Positions 35,270-43,454 of a stretch of 64,000 bases of DNA are shown here, in pieces (position 1 is the stretch's first letter; the number at the start of each line of letters is the position of its first letter). The position numbers were made by a program, and so were the translations under genes. The notes below the pieces were generated by a model. The model was not told the origin of the DNA. It saw nothing but the letters and a program-made list of their open reading frames with translations, and did not search any database. The DNA is from Brevibacterium moorei (lineage in GTDB: Bacteria > Actinomycetota > Actinomycetes > Actinomycetales > Brevibacteriaceae). The stretch spans positions 62,001 to 126,000 of the forward strand of contig NZ_JANIJX010000007.1 in assembly GCF_024580735.1 (NCBI RefSeq), given 5' to 3'.

Positions 35270-35600
35270 TGATGAGTGCGCAGATCTTCCAGCCGCAGAA
35301 GACCAACACGGTGAGGAAGAAGATCGGGACCATGACGATGAAGGCCCCGCGTAAATAGCTGCCTTCCGGGGTCTCAGTGCTGTACCCGGGCACCCACCAC
35401 GGATTGCCGATCAGCACCCCGGCGGTGAGCAGCAGGGTCCCGACCAGGGCCGAGGCCTCGTGCAGCCGGGGGCTGAACACCCGCCAGATCCCGGCCACCA
35501 GCAGGGCGCACAGCGCGAAGACCACGAGGAAGACCAGCCCATACCAGGCAATGGAATAACTCCAGTCGAACACGAGTACTGCGCCGATCCCCTGAGACAC
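35166..35600 (-). CDS. Small hypothetical membrane protein overlapping trhO
   Basis: Product of 144 residues with three hydrophobic segments (about 20-42, 50-66 and 84-108), a [19 protein letters not shown] loop and a long basic C-terminal tail ([15 protein letters not shown]). The tail is encoded antisense to the trhO 3' end. The hydrophobic pattern and lack of any gene on the other strand at 35270-35600 argue that it is real; the GTG start at 35600 has no good ribosome site, so the exact start is doubtful. It lies downstream of the glycine-betaine binding protein gene on the same strand. Confidence 0.55.
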   Translation of the reverse strand: MSQGIGAVLVFDWSYSIAWYGLVFLVVFALCALLVAGIWRVFSPRLHEASALVGTLLLTAGVLIGNPWWVPGYSTETPEGSYLRGAFIVMVPIFFLTVLVFCGWKICALITMRRARSGRSSGGRRRQYMPDSAGTAAGRTDRRS

Positions 35601-35666
35601 GACAACGCCGGCTGCCGCGCATGCGAGCAGCCGGCTGTAGCCGTGCCAGAAGATGGGTACCGTGGA

Positions 35667-36686
35667 TTACTCCTTGGCGGTGAGCTTGCCCGACTTCCAA
35701 TCGGGCATGAAGTCCGGATTGTCCTTGGCCCACTTGGCCACGGCCTTCTCCGGGTTCTTCCCGTCGAATTCCTCGGGGGCGGCCATGACGCGTTCCAGGC
35801 CCTCCAGGTTCTTCGGCGTCAGCGCCAGGTTCTTCAGGATCTGGGCGGGCAGCGGGTGCTCATCGGTGAAGCCCGTGCGCGACATGGTGTAGAGCTTCTC
35901 GTTCTCGCCCAGCGCCTTCTTGGGATCCTCGAGGTCGCGCACCGGGAACTTGTCGTAGGCCCAGTGCGGGTGCCACAGGGTCACGGCCACGTGCTCGCCC
36001 GCGCTGGTGGACTTCTGCAGCTGGGTCAGCATCGCCGGGGTGGACGAGGCGATGAGCTTCATATTGTCCAGGCCGTAGTCGGGGATGACCTTGTCCTTGG
36101 TGGCATCCATCAGCCCGGAGCCGGCTTCGATGCCGTAGAGCTTGTTGCCGTACTGATCGCCCATCGACTTCAGGTCCTCGATGGTCTTCGCCGGCGAGTC
36201 CTTGTCGACTGCGATCGTGTTCTTCGCCTGGTCGTACCAGCAGCCCTGGGCCTCGAGCTTGTCGCCGTACTTCTCGATATAGGGCTTGTGCGTCACCGGC
36301 AGCATGGTCGATGACATCCAGTCGACATCGGCGTTGCTCGTGGCAACGTAGCCCGGCGCCAGGTCGAACTTCTTCACGGTGACGTTGTAGCCGTATTCGC
36401 CCAGCACGTGCTTGGCCAGATAGGCGGTGGCGATGGTCTCGTCCCAGCCGTTGAAGGCTGCGACCGTCAGGTCTGTCTTCTCCCCGTCGCCCGGCTTCTC
36501 GCTGCCCATGTCCTTGGCATCGGCGGCCGGGGTGCAGTCGCCCCAGTCCTTGCCGCCGGAGGAGTCGTCCCCGCCGGCCGCCGAGTCATCGGTGGAGTTA
36601 CTGGCGCCGCAACCGCTCAACGCCAGGCCACAGGCCAGCGCCAGTGCCGTGAGTAGTGTGCCACGCCGTTTGGTCCGGGTGTGCAT
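35667..36686 (-). CDS. Glycine betaine/proline ABC transporter substrate-binding lipoprotein
   Basis: OpuAC-like extracellular binding protein for compatible solutes, 339 residues. The signal peptide ends in a lipobox (LALSGCGAS, Cys near residue 26), followed by a Ser/Asp/Gly-rich linker. The mature domain has TVAAFNGWDETIATAYLAKH, NADVDWMSSTMLPVTHKPYI and VTLWHPHWAYDKFPV, in which the tryptophans form the quaternary-amine cage. The ATG at 36686 follows GAGG by nine bases. No matching permease or ATPase is adjacent, so it is an orphan receptor here or works with a transporter elsewhere. Confidence 0.9.
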   Translation of the reverse strand: MHTRTKRRGTLLTALALACGLALSGCGASNSTDDSAAGGDDSSGGKDWGDCTPAADAKDMGSEKPGDGEKTDLTVAAFNGWDETIATAYLAKHVLGEYGYNVTVKKFDLAPGYVATSNADVDWMSSTMLPVTHKPYIEKYGDKLEAQGCWYDQAKNTIAVDKDSPAKTIEDLKSMGDQYGNKLYGIEAGSGLMDATKDKVIPDYGLDNMKLIASSTPAMLTQLQKSTSAGEHVAVTLWHPHWAYDKFPVRDLEDPKKALGENEKLYTMSRTGFTDEHPLPAQILKNLALTPKNLEGLERVMAAPEEFDGKNPEKAVAKWAKDNPDFMPDWKSGKLTAKE

Positions 36687-36696
36687 GTTCTCAACC

Positions 36697-36781
36697 TCGC
36701 TTGACAATATTCCTTGCTGATGTCGTCGAGCTCACGGTAGCGTACACGTGTCGTACAACACCAAGTTGTCTTGTCAAGCGA
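36697..36781. repeat. Long-range inverted repeat upstream of the betaine-binding gene
   Basis: TCGCTTGACA at 36697-36706 and its exact complement TGTCAAGCGA at 36772-36781, 65 bases apart, span the whole promoter region of the minus-strand gene. Between them lies ACAAC-ACCAA-GTTGT. On the minus strand the distal copy supplies a TTGACA that could be a -35; no convincing -10 was found at the right distance. Confidence 0.4.
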
Positions 36782-36791
36782 AGTTGTGCTA

Positions 36792-37838
36792 TCAGCGGCC
36801 GAACAGCTTGCGGAAGAAGCCCTTCTTCTTCGGCTCGTCCGGCTGGGTTTGCTCCTGCGCCGGCTGCGGTTCCGCGGGCGCCTGCTCCTGTGCGGGTGCC
36901 ACCGGCTCCGGCCGAGGTTCCGGCTGGGGCTGTGCCGGCTCCTGCACGGGTGTCTCCAGGGCCGCTGCGGGCTCCTCGACGACGGGCTCCGGCGCTTCGA
37001 CCACCGTCGGCTCCTCGACGGCCGGGGCGTCTGCGGCCTGTTGCGCAGCCGCAACCGGGCCGAGGTCCCATTCCAGTGTCGCCGCGGGCGCCACGTCACC
37101 GGCCGCCGCCAGCTGGGCCGCGGCCTCGTCGGTCAGGGGCTGGGCGACCTGGCAGTTGGTCAACCGGTCCAGCTCATCGAAGGTGATATCGGCCGAACCG
37201 TCGGCCGCGAGCACCCGCACGGTGCCATCGGGCAGGGCGGCGCAGGCGAAGCCGCGCAGCCGCGCATAGGATTCCAGCGCGGCCCGGTGGTTCTTCACCT
37301 GGCCCTGCTGCAGGGCGCCCGCGATGGCGAAGACCAGGGGTCTGATCTGCGGGGCGTCCAGGGCCAGTTCGGCCCCGTCGACTAGCAGCCAGGCGGTGGT
37401 CTGCGGCCCGGTGGATGCGGGATAGTGGGCCCAGTGATCGGTCACGAGCTTCGCGGCCAGCGCCACCGCATGGGTCAGCTCCGTATCGGCGGAGAACTCC
37501 ACATCGGACAGTTCCGGGACCTCGTGTGCCTCACCGTAGGCGCGCAGCGCACCGGTCAGGTCCACTACGGCATCCGGGAACTCGTTGACATTGTCCCAAC
37601 CGGAGTGCCAGGTGGCCGGCGCTGTGGCCTGCGTGCCGATGAAATGAACGCGCAGGCGCAGCGGTTCGCCCTCGCCGCGGGCGAACTCCAGCACCGGGAC
37701 CGCAGCGCCGAAGTCGACCTCCCAGTCGGCATCGCCGACCAGCTGGCCGAAGTGGGCCTGCACCTCGGTCGACAGGAACGCCGCTCGGTCGACCAGTTCC
37801 TGCAGGGCAGGGGAGAGGGGCAGGCTCTTCTTGGCCAT
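36792..37838 (-). CDS. DUF6882-like protein with Pro/Glu/Gln-rich tail, coupled to purQ
   Basis: Product of 348 residues. The N-terminal ~230 residues resemble DUF6882 proteins: ADWEVDFGAAVPVLEFARGE, then HFIGTQATAPATWHSGWDNV ('G.....TW..GW.N'), then VELSDVEF-type spacing. No enzyme motif is apparent. Residues about 240-335 are low complexity, rich in Ala, Pro, Glu and Gln, and the end KKKGFFRKLFGR is a short cationic, amphipathic-looking tail that could touch membrane. The start overlaps the purQ stop by one base (TGATG), so translation is coupled. A role in purine synthesis is not evident. The family call is by eye. Confidence 0.6.
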   Translation of the reverse strand: MAKKSLPLSPALQELVDRAAFLSTEVQAHFGQLVGDADWEVDFGAAVPVLEFARGEGEPLRLRVHFIGTQATAPATWHSGWDNVNEFPDAVVDLTGALRAYGEAHEVPELSDVEFSADTELTHAVALAAKLVTDHWAHYPASTGPQTTAWLLVDGAELALDAPQIRPLVFAIAGALQQGQVKNHRAALESYARLRGFACAALPDGTVRVLAADGSADITFDELDRLTNCQVAQPLTDEAAAQLAAAGDVAPAATLEWDLGPVAAAQQAADAPAVEEPTVVEAPEPVVEEPAAALETPVQEPAQPQPEPRPEPVAPAQEQAPAEPQPAQEQTQPDEPKKKGFFRKLFGR

Positions 37839-38617
37839 CAGGCGTTGACCAGGGCGGCGATCACCGAGGTGAAGAAGCCCTGGCCGTCCAGGCCGGTACG
37901 CGGTCCGCGGGCGGTGTCGGGGCCGAAGCCGGATTCCACCGCGTGCTCCGGATGGGGCATCAGGCCGACCACATTGCCGCGCTCGTTCGTGATACCCGCG
38001 ATGTCGTTGAGCGAACCATTGGGGTTGACGCCCTGGTAGCGGAAGACCACGCGGCCGGATTCCTCCAGCTCCTCGAGCACGTGCGCTTCGGCCTGGAAAC
38101 CGCCCTCGCCGTTCTTCAGCGGGATGACGATGTCCTCGCCGGTGGTGAACTGATTGGACCAGGCGGTCTGCGTGTTCTCCACGCGCAGCACCTGGTCGCG
38201 GCAGATGAAGTGCTGGTGGTCGTTGCGCACCAGGGCACCGGGCAGCAGATGCGATTCGCACAGCACCTGGAAGCCATTGCAGATGCCCAGCACCGGCATT
38301 CCGCCATTGGCGGCGTCGATCACCTTGGACATCACAGGGGCGAAGCTGGCGATCGCCCCGCAGCGCAGGTAGTCCCCATAGCTGAAGCCGCCGGGCAGGA
38401 CCACAGCGTCGACACCGTGCAGGTCGGCGTCCGCGTGCCACAGCGGCACAGCGGTGGCGCCGGAGAGGGTGACGGCGCGGGCCGCGTCCCGGTCGTCCAG
38501 GGTGCCGGGGAAGGTCACAACGCCCACCCGGATGTCCTGGGCGCCGGCCAGCGGGGCCTCCGAGGCTGCGGCACCGATCAGCGGGCCGCCGGCGGTCAGG
38601 GTGCTCCGGTCGCTCAC
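37838..38617 (-). CDS. purQ: Phosphoribosylformylglycinamidine synthase subunit PurQ
   Basis: Glutaminase subunit of FGAM synthase that releases ammonia for PurL, 259 residues. It is a class I glutamine amidotransferase with the nucleophile Cys in [11 protein letters not shown] and the His/Glu pair in [26 protein letters not shown] is the oxyanion region. An N-terminal extension of about 28 residues precedes [14 protein letters not shown]. The GTG start overlaps the purS stop by 4 bases, giving strong coupling to purS. Confidence 0.96.
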   Translation of the reverse strand: MSDRSTLTAGGPLIGAAASEAPLAGAQDIRVGVVTFPGTLDDRDAARAVTLSGATAVPLWHADADLHGVDAVVLPGGFSYGDYLRCGAIASFAPVMSKVIDAANGGMPVLGICNGFQVLCESHLLPGALVRNDHQHFICRDQVLRVENTQTAWSNQFTTGEDIVIPLKNGEGGFQAEAHVLEELEESGRVVFRYQGVNPNGSLNDIAGITNERGNVVGLMPHPEHAVESGFGPDTARGPRTGLDGQGFFTSVIAALVNA

Positions 38618-38889
38618 TTGGCGGCCTCGGCGTTCGCAGAGGCGTCCTCATCCGCGGCGACGGACACGACGTTCTCGATCACGGAGTTCGACAGCAGGGT
38701 GTCGGCGGCCTCCTGCACTTTGGCGAGCAGTTCGTCCGTGGGCTCTCCGTCGAAGGTCAGCTCGAAGCGCTTACCCTGCCGGACCGAGAAACCCTCGAAG
38801 CCCAGGTGCCGGAGGCTGGTGCCGATGGCCTTGCCCTGCGGGTCAAGGATTTCGGGCTTGGGCATGACCTCGACGACGATACGTCCCAT
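38614..38889 (-). CDS. purS: Phosphoribosylformylglycinamidine synthase subunit PurS
   Basis: Small scaffold subunit that joins PurL and PurQ and helps ammonia channelling; 91 residues, normal length. [20 protein letters not shown] and [13 protein letters not shown] are characteristic. The last ~15 residues are an Ala/Glu-rich extension ([12 protein letters not shown]). GGGAG lies six bases before the ATG. It leads the purS-purQ-DUF6882 gene string, separated from purC by a hairpin. Confidence 0.95.
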   Translation of the reverse strand: MGRIVVEVMPKPEILDPQGKAIGTSLRHLGFEGFSVRQGKRFELTFDGEPTDELLAKVQEAADTLLSNSVIENVVSVAADEDASANAEAAK

Positions 38890-38940
38890 GATGCTCCCAG
38901 TGAGATAGGGGTGGATTGGTTGAAACAAGTTTAGCAAGCG

Positions 38941-38973
38941 TGCGGGGCCCTGCGACTCATGCAGGGCCCCGCA
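38941..38973. terminator. Hairpin between purC and purS
   Basis: Thirteen perfect pairs, TGCGGGGCCCTGC and GCAGGGCCCCGCA, with a seven-base loop, 15 bases after the purC stop. It probably terminates or attenuates purC transcription before purS; no T run. Confidence 0.65.
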
Positions 38974-38988
38974 GGCCGGTTGCACCGG

Positions 38989-39900
38989 TCACGCCGGGAA
39001 GGTCGTGCCCGTCAGCCGTTCGAAGGCCTCGACGTAGCGCGCCCTGGTCCGCGCCACGATCTGTTCGGGCAGCGCCGGGGGCGGCAGCTCGGAATTGCGG
39101 TCCCAGCCGGAATCCGGGCCGGTCAGCCAGTCGCGCACGAACTGCTTGTCGAAGCTGGCCTGGACCTTGCCGGGGGCATAGTCCGCGGCGTCCCAGAATC
39201 GGGAGGAGTCCGGGGTCAGGACCTCGTCGCCCAGCACGATCTGACCGGAGGCGTCGCGGCCGAACTCGAACTTGGTGTCGGCCAGCACGATGCCGCGCTC
39301 GCGGGCGATCTCCTCGGCGCGGGTGTACAGGCGCAGGGTCAGATCGCGCAGGGCCTCGGCGTCCTCGGCTCCGACCAGGTCGACGGTCTTGTCGAAGGTG
39401 ATGTTCTCATCGTGATCGCCCAGCTCGGCCTTGAAGGCGGGGGTGAAGATCGCCGGTGTCAGCCGGTCGGCCTCGCCCAGGCCCGCGGGCAGCGCATTGC
39501 CGCACACCATGCCCGAGGTCGTGTAGTCGGCCAGGCCCGAACCGGTCAGGTAGCCACGGGCCACGCATTCGACGGGGAACATGTGCAGGGGCTTGCAGAT
39601 GATCGCCCGCCCGGTCACCGCCGCCGGCACATCGGTCGACAGGACGTGGTTGCCCACCACATCGGCCAGCTGGTCGAACCACCACAGGGAGAGGCCGGTG
39701 AGCACCTTGCCCTTGTCCGGAATGGGGGTGTCGAGGATGAAGTCGTAGGCCGATATCCGGTCGGTCGCGACCATCAGCATCTTATCGGCCGAGGCGAAGC
39801 CCGCCGCGGCCTCCGGGATGTAGATCTCGCGGACCTTGCCGGCATAGGCGTGTTTCCAGCCGGGCAGATCGTACGCTGGGGCCGCAGGTGTCGTCGTCAT
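38989..39900 (-). CDS. purC: Phosphoribosylaminoimidazole-succinocarboxamide synthase
   Basis: SAICAR synthetase, joining CAIR and aspartate with ATP. The product is 303 residues. KHAYAGKVREIYIP is the ATP-binding start, ATDRISAYDFILDTPIPDKG follows, then FPVECVARGYLTGSG and ADTKFEFGRDASGQIVLGDE with the metal-binding acids. The open frame continues upstream past the start, but that part is antisense-frame shadow of purD. It is probably transcribed with purD, whose stop is only 17 bases before this ATG. Confidence 0.97.
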   Translation of the reverse strand: MTTTPAAPAYDLPGWKHAYAGKVREIYIPEAAAGFASADKMLMVATDRISAYDFILDTPIPDKGKVLTGLSLWWFDQLADVVGNHVLSTDVPAAVTGRAIICKPLHMFPVECVARGYLTGSGLADYTTSGMVCGNALPAGLGEADRLTPAIFTPAFKAELGDHDENITFDKTVDLVGAEDAEALRDLTLRLYTRAEEIARERGIVLADTKFEFGRDASGQIVLGDEVLTPDSSRFWDAADYAPGKVQASFDKQFVRDWLTGPDSGWDRNSELPPPALPEQIVARTRARYVEAFERLTGTTFPA

Positions 39901-39917
39901 GGGGATTCCTTTCCGGC

Positions 39918-41210
39918 TCAGGCCCCGGTGGGCACGGTGATGCGCCCGTCGATCGCGGCTTGAGCGATATCGGTACGGTTCTGTTTGCCCGGCCAGTCGA
40001 TCAGCGCGGCGGCCCGGTAGGCCAGATCGCGGGCGGCGGCCAGGGTGTCGCCGGAGGCCACGACGGACAGGACGCGCCCGCCGTCCGTGACGATCTCGCC
40101 AGTGGTGCCCAGTGCGGTGCCCGCGTGCAGGACGAGGACGCCGGGCAGGGCCGCGGCCTCGTCCAGTCCCGTGATCGGATCGCCCTTGCGCACGGTGCCG
40201 GGGTAGCCGGCGGCGGCCAGCACCAGGGTGACCGAGGCCTGCTCGGACCAGACCAGCGGGTCGATTTCGGCCAGCCGGCCCTGGGCGGCGGCCAGCAGGG
40301 TCTGACCCAACGGGGTCTGCAGCCGGTCCAGCACCGACTGCGTCTCCGGATCGCCGAAGCGCACATTGAACTCGACGACCTCGATGCCCTTCTTTGTCAG
40401 GGCCAGGCCGCAGTACAGCAGGCCGGTGAACGGGGTGCCGCGGCCGGCCATCTCGTCGACCACCGGCTGGGCCACCAGCCGGGTGATCTGCTCGGCCACA
40501 TCCGCCGGCGCCCACGGCAGGGGCGAATAGGCGCCCATCCCGCCGGTGTTGGGGCCGGTGTCGCCGTCGCCGATCCGCTTGAAGTCCTGCGCGGGCGCCA
40601 GCGGCACCGCGGTGGTGCCGTCGCACAGCACGAACAGGGAGACCTCGGGCCCGGCCAGATAATCTTCGATGACCACCCGGTCGGAGGCCGAGAGGCAGTC
40701 GGTGGCGTGCGCCAGCGCTGTCTCGAAATCCTCGGTCACGACCACGCCCTTGCCGGCGGCTAGGCCGTCGGCCTTGACCACGTGTGGGGCGCCGAACTCT
40801 GTCAGGGCCGCTTTTGCCTGATCGACGGTGGTCGCTGCGACCGAGGCGGCGGTCGGCACGCCGGCGGCGGCCATCACCTCCTTGGCGAAGGCCTTCGAGC
40901 CCTCCAGCCGGGCGGCCGCGGCATCGGGGCCGAAGACGGGGAAGCCGGCGGCGCGCAGGGCGTCGGCCACCCCGGCGACCAGTGGGGCCTCTGGCCCGAT
41001 GACCACCAGGTCGGCTCCGAGGTCTCCGGCCAGCGCGGTGACGGCCGCTGGATCGGTGGCCTCGACGTTCCGGATTTCGCACATTCCGGCGATGCCGGGG
41101 TTGCCCGGGGCGGCGATGATCGCATCGACTCCGGGATCGCGGGACAAGGCTGCAACGAGGGCGTGTTCGCGGGCGCCCGACCCGATGACAAGAACCTTCA
41201 CGTCCTGCAT
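39918..41210 (-). CDS. purD: Phosphoribosylamine-glycine ligase
   Basis: GAR synthetase, second step of purine synthesis, an ATP-grasp enzyme of 430 residues. [19 protein letters not shown] at the start, [22 protein letters not shown] in the ATP-grasp region, [25 protein letters not shown] and [11 protein letters not shown] are all as expected. It is divergent from the Wadjet operon with 49 bases between start codons. The minus-strand ribosome site is weak. Confidence 0.97.
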   Translation of the reverse strand: MQDVKVLVIGSGAREHALVAALSRDPGVDAIIAAPGNPGIAGMCEIRNVEATDPAAVTALAGDLGADLVVIGPEAPLVAGVADALRAAGFPVFGPDAAAARLEGSKAFAKEVMAAAGVPTAASVAATTVDQAKAALTEFGAPHVVKADGLAAGKGVVVTEDFETALAHATDCLSASDRVVIEDYLAGPEVSLFVLCDGTTAVPLAPAQDFKRIGDGDTGPNTGGMGAYSPLPWAPADVAEQITRLVAQPVVDEMAGRGTPFTGLLYCGLALTKKGIEVVEFNVRFGDPETQSVLDRLQTPLGQTLLAAAQGRLAEIDPLVWSEQASVTLVLAAAGYPGTVRKGDPITGLDEAAALPGVLVLHAGTALGTTGEIVTDGGRVLSVVASGDTLAAARDLAYRAAALIDWPGKQNRTDIAQAAIDGRITVPTGA

Positions 41211-41245
41211 TTTATCGTGGTTGCCGACACCCCTGTGGCGCTCGG

Positions 41246-41251
41246 TAGGCT
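41246..41251 (+). promoter_or_regulatory. -10 box of the Wadjet operon
   Basis: TAGGCT eight bases before the GTG at 41260, with TTGCCG 19 bases upstream as a weak -35. It implies a leaderless or near-leaderless jetA transcript from its own promoter, divergent from purD. Confidence 0.45.
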
Positions 41252-41259
41252 AGGGGGTT

Positions 41260-42762
41260 GTGAATCAGATGAGCGAGGTCCATCGGCTGCACCGGCTGAT
41301 GGCGGAAGATCCTGCGTGGCGCCTGCTGCGCAGCGACACCGTGTACTTCGCCGCGGCCCTGTTGCCCCAGCATCTGAGCGCCCAGGAACCCAGGCTGCGC
41401 ACCGAGGTCCTGTTCGAACTGCTCGACGCGGATCTGGCCGCGATGCGCGAGGAGGGCTTCGAGGTCACCGGGGATGCCGCCGGCTACTGCAATCTGTGGC
41501 GCGGCAACGGAATCTTGGCCCGCCGGGTGATCCCCGACAGCCGCGAGGAGACCTATGAGCTGACCCCGGCGGCGCTGAGCGCCTTCGCCTTCATCGCAGG
41601 TCTCGAGGACACCCGCGTGTCGATCAACCAGTCGCGCCTGGCCACGATCCAGCAGCGGATCCGCCAGGTGGTCCGCGACACCGACCCGGACGTGATGAAC
41701 CGGATGCGCGCCCTGCAGCGCGAACGCGCCCGCATCGACCAGCAGATCCAACGGGTGGGCCGCGGCGAGATGCCGCCGGTGGACGACCGGCACGCCGCCG
41801 ACGATGTCCGCGATGTGCTCAGCCTGGTCGAGGCCCTGCCACGCGACTTCACCCGCGTGCGCACCCAGCTCGAGGAGATCAACCGGAACCTGCGCGAGAA
41901 GCTCATCGACTCCTCCGGGCAGCGCGGCACCGTGCTCGCCGATGTGTTCCGCGGGGTCGACCACCTGGCCGAATCGGACGCCGGGCGCAGCTTCGAGGGG
42001 TTCTACGGCCTGATCATGGACCCAGAGCTGGGGGCCGAATTCGAGGACAACATCGAGGTGCTGGCCCACCGGCCCTTCGCCCGCACCCTGCCGGCGTCGG
42101 ACCTCCGGTTCCTCGAGGACCTGATGGGACTCATGCAGGACCGGTCCGCCGAGGTCGAATCCGTGATGACGAACCTGACGCGCTCGCTGCGCCGCTTCGT
42201 CCAAACCGATGAGTTCCGCACCGACCGGGTGCTCGGCCACGAGATCCGCGCGGCCAATGCCTCCGCCCTCGAACTGTTCCGCCACGTCCAGCCCTATCAG
42301 GACACCGGCTTCGACTTCGAACTCTCCGCCATCGACATCTCCTCCCTCGGCGCCTGGCAGCTCTACGATCCCGGCGATGCCCGGATCGACTCCCAGATCG
42401 TCGACGCCCCGGAGCCCGAGGCCGTGGACTGGGCCGAGTTGCTGCGCCGCTCGCGCGAGACCGACATCGACTACGAGGAACTGCGCCGCAGCGTCGCCGA
42501 CGCCTTCGCCGCCGCCGACCCGGCGGGCCGGGCGGCCGGGATCAGCGTGGGCCAGGTGCTGGCACACCGGCCCGCCACCCAGGGCGTGGCCAGCATCATC
42601 GGCCTGCTGTCCCTGGCCGGGGATCCCGGCCCGGACACGGGGGAGGAAACCGTGAGCTGGCGGACCATCGCAGGGACCCGGCGGAGTGCGCGGATCCCGC
42701 TGACCCGCTTCACCCGGCCACCGGCCGGCAGCCGGGGCTTTCAGCCGAGGAAGGACATATGA
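41260..42762 (+). CDS. jetA: Wadjet protein JetA (DUF3375)
   Basis: Kleisin-like subunit of the type I Wadjet complex, which restricts plasmids. The 500-residue product begins MNQMSEVHRLHRLMAEDPAW, followed by RSDTVYFAAALLPQHL and ELLDADLAAMREEGFEVTGD, the hallmark N-terminal region of DUF3375. The middle is strongly helical (RMRALQRERARIDQQIQRV; EALPRDFTRVRTQLEEINRN) and the C-terminal part should be the SMC-binding region. GTG 41260 is favoured by the -10 box at the leaderless distance; ATG 41269 is the alternative. The stop overlaps jetB by 4 bases. Confidence 0.9.
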   Translation: MNQMSEVHRLHRLMAEDPAWRLLRSDTVYFAAALLPQHLSAQEPRLRTEVLFELLDADLAAMREEGFEVTGDAAGYCNLWRGNGILARRVIPDSREETYELTPAALSAFAFIAGLEDTRVSINQSRLATIQQRIRQVVRDTDPDVMNRMRALQRERARIDQQIQRVGRGEMPPVDDRHAADDVRDVLSLVEALPRDFTRVRTQLEEINRNLREKLIDSSGQRGTVLADVFRGVDHLAESDAGRSFEGFYGLIMDPELGAEFEDNIEVLAHRPFARTLPASDLRFLEDLMGLMQDRSAEVESVMTNLTRSLRRFVQTDEFRTDRVLGHEIRAANASALELFRHVQPYQDTGFDFELSAIDISSLGAWQLYDPGDARIDSQIVDAPEPEAVDWAELLRRSRETDIDYEELRRSVADAFAAADPAGRAAGISVGQVLAHRPATQGVASIIGLLSLAGDPGPDTGEETVSWRTIAGTRRSARIPLTRFTRPPAGSRGFQPRKDI

Positions 42763-43454
42763 GTAACGAGGACGTCGCCAGGGAGAACGCGGAGGACCGG
42801 GCAGCGGAGTCGCTGCCCGAGTCCCTGCAGAAGCTGTGGCCCGAGGACACCGGCACCCTGGCCCGCGATTCCCGCAAGGCCCTGGTGGCCCTGCTGCGCG
42901 GCCCACAGATCGAAGGGGTCAAGGCGCCCGAACTGTGGCGCGCCATCGACCGCGACGAGGCCGCCCTGCGCCAGGCGCTGGCGAATATGTTCCTGGAGAT
43001 GGTGATCGACCGGCGCGGCCAGATCGCCTACGTCCGCAATGTCCGCGTCGACGGCGAGACCCTGCACTATACGGTGCGCTCGCGAGCGCTGACGCTCATC
43101 CAGTCGGTCATCCTGCTGCACCTGCGCCGGGTTTTCATGAGCGTGGGGGAGCCGCCTGTGATCGTGGGCGCCGACGAGGTCCGCGACGCCGTGCGACCCT
43201 ACGGCAAGGCCTCGGGGCTGGACGATTCGACCTATGACAAACGCTTCAACGCGGGGTGGACGGAGATGCAGCGGGCGGGGATCGTGCACCGGGCCGCAGA
43301 GGAGGGCCGCTTCGAGGTGTCCCCGGTGATCCGGCTGTTGTTCGGCGTGGAGGAGGTGCGCCGGCTGCGCGCGGAGTACGAGCGCCTGCTCGACGAACAC
43401 GGCGCGGATATCGCAGCGGGTGCGGACATCGAAGCCGGGGAGGCACAGGCATGA
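42759..43454 (+). CDS. jetB: Wadjet protein JetB (DUF4194)
   Basis: KITE-like small winged-helix subunit of the Wadjet complex, 231 residues. A conserved-looking core begins GTLARDSRKALVALLRGPQI (winged-helix like, about residues 27-60), with IDRRGQIAYVRNV and LTLIQSVILLHLRR following, and VIRLLFGVEEVRRLRAEYER near the end. These match the DUF4194 pattern. JetB binds the JetA kleisin and helps shape the complex around DNA. ATGA overlaps link it to jetA upstream and jetC downstream, which fixes stoichiometric expression. Confidence 0.9.
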   Translation: MSNEDVARENAEDRAAESLPESLQKLWPEDTGTLARDSRKALVALLRGPQIEGVKAPELWRAIDRDEAALRQALANMFLEMVIDRRGQIAYVRNVRVDGETLHYTVRSRALTLIQSVILLHLRRVFMSVGEPPVIVGADEVRDAVRPYGKASGLDDSTYDKRFNAGWTEMQRAGIVHRAAEEGRFEVSPVIRLLFGVEEVRRLRAEYERLLDEHGADIAAGADIEAGEAQA

